A DNA stretch of 6,881 nt from Synergistota bacterium. GTDB taxonomy: Bacteria; Synergistota; JAGHAJ01. The stretch's first letter is position 1; each line of letters starts with the position of its first letter. The notes below the pieces were generated by a model. It was given only the letters and a program-made list of their open reading frames with translations. It had not been told where the DNA came from and searched no databases. Made by a program: the position numbers and the translations under genes. The DNA is taken from NCBI GenBank assembly GCA_021161545.1, contig JAGHAJ010000007.1, forward strand, positions 1-6,881, read 5' to 3'. Positions 1-5,143 of the stretch are shown here, one piece after another.

Positions 1-240
1 AATGTTTTCCCACCTAAAACTATTCGTGTATGCAAAACCCTGCTTATTGTCCCTTATAACCCTTACACCTAATCCTTGCTCAATGGAACTTTCCCAGCTC
101 TCCACATTACCATCACTAAACTCAACAGAAAAAGACAACGATACACCAAACACGAAGTCAGCTTCTATTCCCTTTGACTTAGCAACATCAATGACCCTTA
201 AAGCCAAATTCCTCACTCTATCTGCGTCAAGGTGTACCAT
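1..240 (-). CDS. TldD/PmbA-family protein, N-terminal 80 residues (3' end beyond window)
   Basis: This frame opens at the ATG at 240-238 and stays open to the left edge, so about 80 N-terminal residues are present. The translation has the N-terminal signature of the TldD/PmbA (modulator of gyrase) metalloprotease family: a helix (LALRVIDVAKSKGIEADF), a strand SLSVEF-like segment (VSLSFSVEFSDGNVESW), then EQGLGVRVIRDNKQGFAYTN. Family members process peptides such as microcin precursors, or act in heterodimers; the metal site lies later in the protein and is not in this window. The start is supported by AAAGGAG at 255-249, inside the end of rarA and 8 nt before the ATG. Only 2 nt separate the rarA stop (245-243) from this ATG, so the two genes are almost certainly co-transcribed and probably translationally coupled. 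I cannot tell TldD from PmbA with this fragment. Confidence 0.82.
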   Translation of the reverse strand, partial: MVHLDADRVRNLALRVIDVAKSKGIEADFVFGVSLSFSVEFSDGNVESWESSIEQGLGVRVIRDNKQGFAYTNSFRWENI

Positions 241-242
241 CC

Positions 243-1487
243 CTACCGCTCCTTTCTTCTGAGTTCATCTATTCGCCTCCTCAACCGCTTCTCATAACCC
301 ATAATTGTGGGCTCATAATATCTCCTACTTTCAGGAAGATATCTCTGCTTAACCCAGTGCCCTACATAGTCATGAGGATAAAGGTATCCCTTTCCCATCC
401 CTGGCCCCCTAAGGTGCAATGGCACCTCAAAGAGCTTTCCACCCTTTATATCATCCTTTACAGCGTTTACCGCTTTATAGACAGAGTTACTCTTAGGTGC
501 AGTTGCAATATATATCGCAGCCTCCCCAAGTGGCAGTATAGCCTCAGGCCAACCTATCACATCGGCAGACTGCATAGCAGCAGATGCAAGGACCAATGCT
601 ATCGGGTCTGCTAAACCCACATCTTCCGCCGCACAGATAGCAATCCTTCTTGCAATAAACCTCACATCCTCACCACTTTCTGCCATTCTAACAAGCCAGT
701 ATATGGTTGCATCTGGGTCAGAACCCCTCATGCTCTTTATAAAGGCCGATATAAACTGATAATGCTTTTCTCTGTCCTTATCATACCACAAAGGTGGCAT
801 TTGTAAAACCTCTTTCAACGTCTTGACATCTACCTTAGCCTCTTTACTTACCTCATCAACAGTAGCATGAAAAACCATTTCCAAAGCATTAAGTAACCCT
901 CTCGCATCCCCACCGGAAAACAAAATCAACAAATCTTCCGCCTCTTTCTCCAAAGTCACTACGTAATTGCCTAAACCCCTTTCTCTATCTGACACAGCCA
1001 TCTTCAAGATCGTTCTCAATTCATCTACTGAGAGGCTCTTAAACTCAAACACCTTGAGACGAGAAATCAAAGCCCTGTTCAACTCAAAAAATGGATTTTC
1101 AGTAGTAGTACCTATAACAATAATAGTACCATCTTCCATATAAGGCAATAGCACATCCTGTTGTAGCCTGTTAAACCGATGCACCTCATCTATAAAAAGC
1201 ATTAGAGGTGGTGAATCTACAGCCCTCAAGACAATGGGCTTTAACTCTTTGATACCAGCAATTGCAGCATTAAGTCTTTCAGAGGGATAACCAGTTTTAG
1301 AGGCTATAATATTGGCTACCGCACTCTTACCAACACCCGGGGGACCGTAAAACACCATGGAACTAACCGCATCCCTTTCTATGAGCGTCCTTAAGGGCTT
1401 CCCTTCCCCAAGGATATGCCTCTGCCCAACAAACTCATCAAAGTTTCTCGGCATCATTCTCAAAGATAGTGGAATATACTCTCTCAC
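243..1487 (-). CDS. rarA: RarA/MgsA replication-associated recombination AAA+ ATPase
   Basis: This is a 414-residue clamp-loader-like AAA+ ATPase of the RarA/MgsA (eukaryotic WRNIP1) family, which acts in the cytosol at stalled replication forks. The N-terminal segment has the family motif RNFDEFVGQRHILG (residues ~14-27). Walker A is GPPGVGKS at 48-55, with Ser in place of the more common Thr. Walker B is LMLFIDEVHRFN at 95-106. Sensor 1 with the arginine finger is IGTTTENPFFELNRALISR (~125-143). The sensor 2 helix is SGGDARGLLNALE. The C-terminal MgsA tetramerisation domain carries YDKDREKHYQFISAFIKSMRGSDPDA and a typical PLHLRGPGMGKGYLYPHDY region. Length is near the family norm. The start is a GTG whose first bases overlap the upstream stop (GTGA, 1487-1484), preceded by AAAGAGG at 1505-1499. 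It is the middle gene of a three-gene minus-strand operon. Family assignment is secure. Confidence 0.96.
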   Translation of the reverse strand: MREYIPLSLRMMPRNFDEFVGQRHILGEGKPLRTLIERDAVSSMVFYGPPGVGKSAVANIIASKTGYPSERLNAAIAGIKELKPIVLRAVDSPPLMLFIDEVHRFNRLQQDVLLPYMEDGTIIVIGTTTENPFFELNRALISRLKVFEFKSLSVDELRTILKMAVSDRERGLGNYVVTLEKEAEDLLILFSGGDARGLLNALEMVFHATVDEVSKEAKVDVKTLKEVLQMPPLWYDKDREKHYQFISAFIKSMRGSDPDATIYWLVRMAESGEDVRFIARRIAICAAEDVGLADPIALVLASAAMQSADVIGWPEAILPLGEAAIYIATAPKSNSVYKAVNAVKDDIKGGKLFEVPLHLRGPGMGKGYLYPHDYVGHWVKQRYLPESRRYYEPTIMGYEKRLRRRIDELRRKER

Positions 1488-2491
1488 ACCAGACCATTCC
1501 TCTTTAAAAGTTCAGTAACTACTTTCCTTGCTGTGTTTACAGCCGCATCTTCAAACTCAATCACATTATGTTTGCCAGAATAAAAGCCCTCAACAACATA
1601 ATTCACAACATCTGTATATCCATCATCCATAAAAACCACATTGACAAGTGGATTTATAGAAAGGAGTCGTTGTTCTAAAATATCCTTCCTTAAAAACCCA
1701 ACTGTTTCAGAAAATGCATCACAATCACCAGAACAAATTGATCCTCCATCACCTACTATAATTAAATTTCCTATTCCCATCCTCACCAGTATCTCCGCCA
1801 CCATTGAACCATACCCATCAGGTTCAACAATAGCAACGCTACTTTTCCAAAGAACACGTTCTTCTTCAGGTGTCAGGAAGCCAGAAAACTCTCTTTGTGA
1901 CAAACAAGGGTCCTTAAGGAGAATACCATAGAGTTCTTGCAAATCACTTACGATAAGGTCTGCATTGCAGGAAGTTGGGCACTTAGAACTTCTTATAAAG
2001 ACAGTCCTCGCACCTGCTCGTGCACCAGAAAGAACATCATACTCAAAATCACCAATCATAACTACATCCTTTGGTGAAACATCTACGAGCTCACATGCAG
2101 AAACAACAGCAGCAGGAGAAGGCTTTGGCTCAGACATCTCCCTGCTCACAGCCACATCCCAATCAAGAGAAAACTTATCTTTTATGCGTTCAACCGTATC
2201 CCAGCAGTTTCTGGTAACAATTCCCCATTTTAACCCTTTCTCCCTTACATAAGAAATTATTTGTTTTATACCCTCCCGTAAGGTGCTACTTTCTACTGCG
2301 TCCAATTCCATCTTCTTTAATCTGTTACGCGCCCAAAATCTCTTTTCTACAGGGAGTTTTTCTATACTTTCCAGGATGGGAACCTGCTTACCGAAAAGTT
2401 CCTTCTTAATAGCAAAAAGGTCTAAATTACTTTCCACCACCACCCCATCCAAGTCAAATAGAAAGGCTTTAAGCTGTGAGAACCGCCACAT
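1484..2491 (-). CDS. HAD-superfamily phosphatase fused to a degenerate ThiF/E1-like domain
   Basis: The protein has 335 residues and two parts. Residues ~1-193 form a HAD hydrolase (phosphoglycolate-phosphatase-like): motif I FLFDLDG (D13, D15), a helical cap ~22-75, motif II IVTRN (T93), motif III Lys in EPKPSP (K123) and motif IV MIGDFEYD (D148, D152). All catalytic residues are present. Residues ~199-335 resemble the N-terminal half of ThiF/MoeB/TcdA E1-like enzymes: a lead-in FLTPEEERVLWKSS, VAIVEPDGYGSMVAEILVRMGIGNLIIV, and an INPLVNV strand. The nucleotide-binding Gly-rich loop is altered (EPDGYGS), the acidic residues after strand 2 are changed (VGDGG), and no CxxC zinc site or catalytic Cys domain follows. 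It therefore looks like a non-adenylating remnant or binding module. I chose the ATG at 2491 because GGAGG (2502-2498) precedes it by 6 nt and any longer form would run into the 6S RNA. Substrate unknown. Confidence 0.85.
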   Translation of the reverse strand: MWRFSQLKAFLFDLDGVVVESNLDLFAIKKELFGKQVPILESIEKLPVEKRFWARNRLKKMELDAVESSTLREGIKQIISYVREKGLKWGIVTRNCWDTVERIKDKFSLDWDVAVSREMSEPKPSPAAVVSACELVDVSPKDVVMIGDFEYDVLSGARAGARTVFIRSSKCPTSCNADLIVSDLQELYGILLKDPCLSQREFSGFLTPEEERVLWKSSVAIVEPDGYGSMVAEILVRMGIGNLIIVGDGGSICSGDCDAFSETVGFLRKDILEQRLLSINPLVNVVFMDDGYTDVVNYVVEGFYSGKHNVIEFEDAAVNTARKVVTELLKRNGLV

Positions 2492-2497
2492 GAGATA

Positions 2498-2502
2498 CCT
2501 CC
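2498..2502 (-). promoter_or_regulatory. Ribosome binding site of the HAD/ThiF-like gene
   Basis: GGAGG lies 6 nt before the ATG at 2491. It decides the start: the open frame continues upstream to an ATG at 2614, but that extension overlaps the 6S RNA, has no Shine-Dalgarno sequence, and sits ahead of the HAD motif I by an atypical extra 41 residues. Confidence 0.75.
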
Positions 2503-2510
2503 ATAATATA

Positions 2511-2690
2511 TAACCCCGCCGTGCCGTGTGTCGAAGGCTTTGAACCTGTTCCCTCAGAACAGGCGGCACTCCCTCGAGCACTTCGCGTAGGCCTCTACAG
2601 GCCTGCGACTCCATACCCGAAAATGAGCACCCTTTTAGTCAGTGTTGGCTCAAAGCTTTCTTATCCACACGTACACCGCAGGGCCTCTCT
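2511..2690 (-). ncRNA. ssrS: 6S RNA (regulator of RNA polymerase)
   Basis: A ~180-nt GC-richer segment folds by hand into the 6S rod. Closing stem: CCCTGC (2683-2678) with GCGGGG (2519-2514), GTGT (2676-2673) with GCAC (2524-2521), and CGTGTG (2671-2666) with CACACG (2530-2525). Next comes a 10-bp helix GCTTTGAGCC (2656-2647) with GGTTCAAAGC (2546-2537). A central bubble follows: 2646-2632 on the 5' side, and 2564-2547 on the 3' side carrying the small hairpin TGTTC-TGAGG-GAACA, as in known 6S RNAs. Above it is an arm GGTGCTC...TTTCGGGTA with TGCTCGAGGGAGTGCC, capped by AGGCCT-GTAG-AGGCCT. 6S RNA binds the sigma70 holoenzyme by mimicking an open promoter. A dedicated promoter precedes it. No U-tract terminator follows, so the 3' end is probably processed and readthrough may feed the HAD/rarA genes. 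Exact ends are estimated. The location upstream of rarA matches other bacteria. Confidence 0.85.
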
Positions 2691-2696
2691 ACAAAT

Positions 2697-2725
2697 ATTT
2701 TATCACACAAGAAACAGTTATTCAA
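2697..2725 (-). promoter_or_regulatory. Sigma70-type promoter of the 6S RNA / rarA operon
   Basis: The -35 TTGAAT (2725-2720) and -10 TAAAAT (2702-2697) are separated by exactly 17 nt. A start 7 nt downstream falls at about 2690, which is where the 6S closing stem begins. Only one mismatch in the -10 and two in the -35 relative to consensus. Confidence 0.75.
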
Positions 2726-3020
2726 GGTGATTTTCGTAAGTCAGCAGAAATAAAATAAAATCTTCAGAATATTACAAGGATCTCTGGTAAAATCAACTGG
2801 TGATGTCTTATAATTCCTGTAAAAAGGAATGGCCTAAGTTATAATTGTAAATGCAACAAAACTAATAAAAGAAAGGAGACCACCAAGTCAAAAAATGCGC
2901 AAGGGGTTGGAAGAATTGCTAAAAGAAGTTATAGAAGACGCTAAGTGAAGATGTTTGGCCACCTTTTTACAAGAAATTTGGGACTTGACCTACCTATCTG
3001 TGACTTTAAATCTTATATAC
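2726..3020. other. Intergenic stretch between divergent promoters; no confident gene
   Basis: About 295 nt of AT-rich DNA between the 6S promoter and the AOR promoter. I see two identical TTATAATT boxes (2808-2815 and 2839-2846) flanking a short inverted repeat ATTCC/GGAAT (2813-2817 and 2826-2830), and one 17-codon open frame. A TTGACC at 2985-2990 has no good -10 at the right distance. No RNA gene or mobile-element remnant is recognisable here. Confidence 0.5.
2895..2948 (+). CDS. Possible 17-residue small ORF (doubtful)
   Basis: An ATG-initiated frame encodes MRKGLEELLKEVIEDAK, an amphipathic, charged 17-residue peptide. A good Shine-Dalgarno-like AAAGGAG lies at 2872-2878, but it is 16 nt from the ATG, which is too far for efficient initiation. 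A TATAAT box at 2840-2845 could drive it, though no matching -35 is visible. It lies upstream of the main AOR promoter, so it is not a leader peptide of the AOR transcript unless transcription begins further upstream. I do not recognise a family; it may be chance. Confidence 0.2.
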   Translation: MRKGLEELLKEVIEDAK

Positions 3021-3049
3021 TTGACAGTTTTATTATTATTATTTATAAT
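3021..3049 (+). promoter_or_regulatory. Perfect-consensus sigma70 promoter of the AOR operon
   Basis: TTGACA (3021-3026) and TATAAT (3044-3049) match consensus at all 12 positions and are separated by the optimal 17 nt of A/T-only sequence after one G. The predicted transcript start is about 3056. Such a strong promoter fits downstream control by attenuation rather than by activator-dependent initiation. Confidence 0.88.
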
Positions 3050-3054
3050 ATTTT

Positions 3055-3114
3055 CACAAGTGTATACTCCGATCTTGTGTTACCCAACTTGTGCTACCCA
3101 ATGGCTAGCACAAG
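3055..3114 (+). repeat. Tandem 14-bp repeat with nested inverted repeats in the AOR leader
   Basis: CTTGTGTTACCCAA (3074-3087) is followed directly by CTTGTGCTACCCAA (3088-3101), one base different. CACAAG at 3055-3060 can pair with either CTTGTG. TAGCACAAG (3106-3114) pairs perfectly with CTTGTGCTA (3088-3096), closing a 9-nt loop, or with one G-U wobble with CTTGTGTTA (3074-3082). The region could be two adjacent RNA hairpins that exchange partners, or a repeated palindromic protein operator just downstream of the transcription start. Confidence 0.75.
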
Positions 3115-3120
3115 GCGTTA

Positions 3121-3168
3121 AGGGTAAAAAGGTGCCTTTTACCCTGCCGTGCTTACAAAGGGCACCTT
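3121..3168 (+). promoter_or_regulatory. Anti-antiterminator and antiterminator helices of the AOR leader
   Basis: Two mutually exclusive helices are seen. Helix A pairs AGGGTAAAA (3121-3129) with TTTTACCCT (3137-3145). Helix B pairs AAGGTGCCTTTT (3129-3140) with AAAGGGCACCTT (3157-3168), 12 bp with one G-U. Helix B takes up the bases that helix A needs, and also removes 3164-3168 from the terminator's 5' arm. With the loop of helix A (AGGTGCC) complementary to GGCACCT (3161-3167), a pseudoknot is a further possibility. Together with 3055-3114 this is the expected layout of a riboswitch or other attenuation leader; the ligand is not identifiable from sequence. Confidence 0.65.
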
Positions 3169-3193
3169 CCTTAAGGTCGGGAAAGGTCTTTTT
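3164..3193 (+). terminator. Intrinsic terminator inside the AOR leader (attenuator)
   Basis: ACCTTCC (3164-3170) pairs with GGGAAAGGT (3179-3187) with one bulged A, then CTTTTT (3188-3193). It sits 80 nt before the AOR start codon with no gene ending upstream, so premature termination of the AOR transcript is its only sensible role. The 5' arm overlaps the antiterminator strand. Confidence 0.65.
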
Positions 3194-3257
3194 GTATTGT
3201 CAAGGTAGAAAGGAGGTGCTTACGGGGAAACTCTTCAACTCAAAAACAAAAAACTTC

Positions 3258-3263
3258 GGGAGG
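3258..3263 (+). promoter_or_regulatory. Ribosome binding site of the AOR gene
   Basis: GGGAGG ends 11 nt before the ATG at 3275. It overlaps the alternative in-frame GTG at 3263, which therefore cannot use it. An earlier AAAGGAGG (3209-3216) has no useful downstream start. Confidence 0.6.
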
Positions 3264-3274
3264 TGAATAAAGGT

Positions 3275-5080
3275 ATGTTAAGTGGGTATATGGGAAAGAT
3301 ATTACGGGTTAACCTCACGGAGAGGAGTGTAAAAGTAGAGGAGTTAAATGAAGAGATAGCAAAAGGGTTTATCGGAGCAAGAGGTTTAGCAGAAAAGATA
3401 TTATATGACGAAGTCGACCCAAAGACAGACCCATTATCCCCAAAGAATAAACTTATATTTGCAACTGGTCCTCTAACTGGAACAATAGCACCAACAGGTG
3501 GTAGATACGACCTCGTAACCATAGGTGCTTTAAACCACAGGATAGCTGCAAGCAACTCTGGAGGGTTCTTTGGAGCAGAATTGAAACTTGCTGGATATGA
3601 CCTGCTAATAGTGGAAGGAAAAGCAGACAAACCAGTGTACATATGGATAAATGATGAACACGTGGAAATCAAAGATGCATCACACCTTTGGGGTAAGGAT
3701 GTATACGAAACTACCGACAGGATAACGGAAGAGCTTGGAGATAAGAAGATAAAAGTAGCCTGTATAGGACAGGCGGGAGAAAACCTTGTCAAATTCTCTG
3801 CTGTGATGAACGATAAATACAGGGCTGCAGGTAGAACCGGAGTAGGAGCAGTAATGGGCTCCAAGGCTTTAAAGGCTATTGCTGTAAGAGGAACTAAAAA
3901 AGTGAAGATAGCAAGCGAGGCAAAGTTTAAAGAAGCGATGAAGAAGGCAATGGATTTGATAAAGAGTAATGGTGTCACCTCCCAAGGATTACCAACGTAT
4001 GGAACAATGGTGCTCAACAATATAATAGACCAGCATGGTTTATACCCTACAAGAAACTTCCAAGATGGAACCTTTGAACATGTTGAAGATGTAAGTGGAG
4101 AAAAACTAAAAGAGACCTATCTTGTAAAAAACAGAGCTTGTTTTGCATGTCCCATAGGATGCGGAAGGGTTTGCCGCCTGCCAGACGGAGAAGAAGGTGA
4201 AGGTCCAGAGTATGAAACAAGCTGGGCATTTAGTGCAGATTGTGGTGTAAATGACCTAATAGCTGTAATAAAGGCAAACAACCTATGCAACAAATACGGA
4301 TTAGACACCATCAGCACAGGTGCAACCATTGCAGCTGCAATGGAGCTCTACGAAAAAGGTTACTTAAAAGATGAAGAATTACAGGGAGGACCAAAACTAA
4401 ACTTTGGAAACGCGGAGGCAATTACATATTACACAAAAGCGATAGCACTAAGAGAGGGTCTTGGAGATAAATTAGCAGAAGGCTCTTTAAAATTCGCCCA
4501 AAATTATGGACATCCAGAACTTTCAATGAGTGCAAAAGGGCAAGAGCTGCCAGCATATGATCCTAGAGGTGCGCAAGGACACGCCCTCGAATACGCAACA
4601 TCAAACAGAGGTGGTTGCCACGTAAGAGGATACATGATATCTCCAGAAATCCTTGGCGTACCTGAGAAACTAGACCCATTCTCAACAGAAGGAAAGGCAA
4701 AGTGGGTAAAAATATTCCAGGACCTCACGGCAATTATAGACTCAGAGGGATTATGTTTATTTACATCCTTTGCTCTTAGCTTGGAGGAATACACGGAACT
4801 CTACAATGCGGTAGTGGGTACAAATTACTCACCAGATGAAATGCTGAAGCTAGGAGAGAAAATCTGGAATTTAGAAAAGCTGTTCAATCTAAAGGCTGGC
4901 TTTGGTAAAGGAGATGACACACTTCCAGAAAGATTCCTCAAAGAGCCCATGCCATCAGGTGCAGCAAAGGGGCAGGTTGTACAACTCGGAAAAACTCTCC
5001 CAGAATACTATAAGCTAAGAGGTTGGAACGAAGAAGGCATACCAACAGATGAAAAATTAAGAGAGTTAGGCTTGAAGTGA
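3275..5080 (+). CDS. aor: Tungsten-containing aldehyde:ferredoxin oxidoreductase (AOR)
   Basis: A 601-residue cytosolic enzyme of the AOR family, which oxidises aldehydes to carboxylic acids (or the reverse) with ferredoxin as electron partner. It starts with the family signature GYMGKILRVNLT. The N-terminal pterin-binding domain has FATGPLTGT, NSGGFFGAELKLAGYD and GRTGVGAVMGSKALKAIAVRG. Cluster ligands are C289, C292 and C296 (CFACPIGC) plus C494 (DSEGLCLF), which agrees closely with Cys288/291/295/494 of Pyrococcus furiosus AOR (605 residues). GPEYET (E314) and NRGGCH (H449) correspond to the active-site Glu and His described there. DPRGAQGHALEYATSN is the second pterin-binding motif region. 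I chose the ATG at 3275; a GTG at 3263 is in frame but has no usable Shine-Dalgarno. It is transcribed from a consensus promoter through an attenuator-like leader and is followed by its maturase. Which aldehyde is used cannot be said. Confidence 0.95.
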   Translation: MLSGYMGKILRVNLTERSVKVEELNEEIAKGFIGARGLAEKILYDEVDPKTDPLSPKNKLIFATGPLTGTIAPTGGRYDLVTIGALNHRIAASNSGGFFGAELKLAGYDLLIVEGKADKPVYIWINDEHVEIKDASHLWGKDVYETTDRITEELGDKKIKVACIGQAGENLVKFSAVMNDKYRAAGRTGVGAVMGSKALKAIAVRGTKKVKIASEAKFKEAMKKAMDLIKSNGVTSQGLPTYGTMVLNNIIDQHGLYPTRNFQDGTFEHVEDVSGEKLKETYLVKNRACFACPIGCGRVCRLPDGEEGEGPEYETSWAFSADCGVNDLIAVIKANNLCNKYGLDTISTGATIAAAMELYEKGYLKDEELQGGPKLNFGNAEAITYYTKAIALREGLGDKLAEGSLKFAQNYGHPELSMSAKGQELPAYDPRGAQGHALEYATSNRGGCHVRGYMISPEILGVPEKLDPFSTEGKAKWVKIFQDLTAIIDSEGLCLFTSFALSLEEYTELYNAVVGTNYSPDEMLKLGEKIWNLEKLFNLKAGFGKGDDTLPERFLKEPMPSGAAKGQVVQLGKTLPEYYKLRGWNEEGIPTDEKLRELGLK

Positions 5081-5084
5081 ACTA

Positions 5085-5116
5085 TGTTGAGGTGAGGGAT
5101 TTCCCTCACCTCAACA
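5085..5116 (+). terminator. 15-bp intercistronic hairpin between AOR and maturase genes
   Basis: TGTTGAGGTGAGGGA (5085-5099) and TCCCTCACCTCAACA (5102-5116) form a perfect 15-bp stem around 2 central bases (in practice a 4- to 6-base loop). It begins 4 nt after the AOR stop. No U-run follows (GCTTCTATAC), so it is not a classic intrinsic terminator. It more likely stabilises the 3' end of the aor mRNA or reduces readthrough, lowering maturase relative to AOR. Confidence 0.6.
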
Positions 5117-5143
5117 GCTTCTATACAGAAAGAAGGAATACTA

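Noticed and set aside
2-262. Plus-strand open frame at the left edge
   Set aside because: It mirrors the TldD/PmbA coding region on the other strand, which has recognisable family motifs and a ribosome binding site.
2537-2546. GGTTCAAAGC as a possible tRNA T-arm
   Set aside because: No acceptor, D or anticodon arms fit around it; the segment is instead one strand of the 10-bp 6S RNA helix.
3055-3114. Short tandem repeats as a CRISPR remnant
   Set aside because: Only two adjacent 14-bp copies without spacers, and no cas genes; better explained as leader structure or operator.
2955-3266. Plus-strand open frame of 103 codons (TTG start) with a hydrophobic N-terminal stretch
   Set aside because: It spans the -35/-10 promoter and the attenuator structures of the AOR leader, has no Shine-Dalgarno site, and its hydrophobic part is simply the A/T-rich spacer read as codons.
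3263-3274. GTG start giving AOR four extra residues
   Set aside because: The GTG overlaps the only Shine-Dalgarno sequence; family members begin a few residues before GYxGKILRV, which fits the ATG at 3275.
3235-4020. Long minus-strand open frame of 261 codons opposite AOR
   Set aside because: Antisense shadow of the AOR coding frame; the opposite strand has all AOR family motifs.
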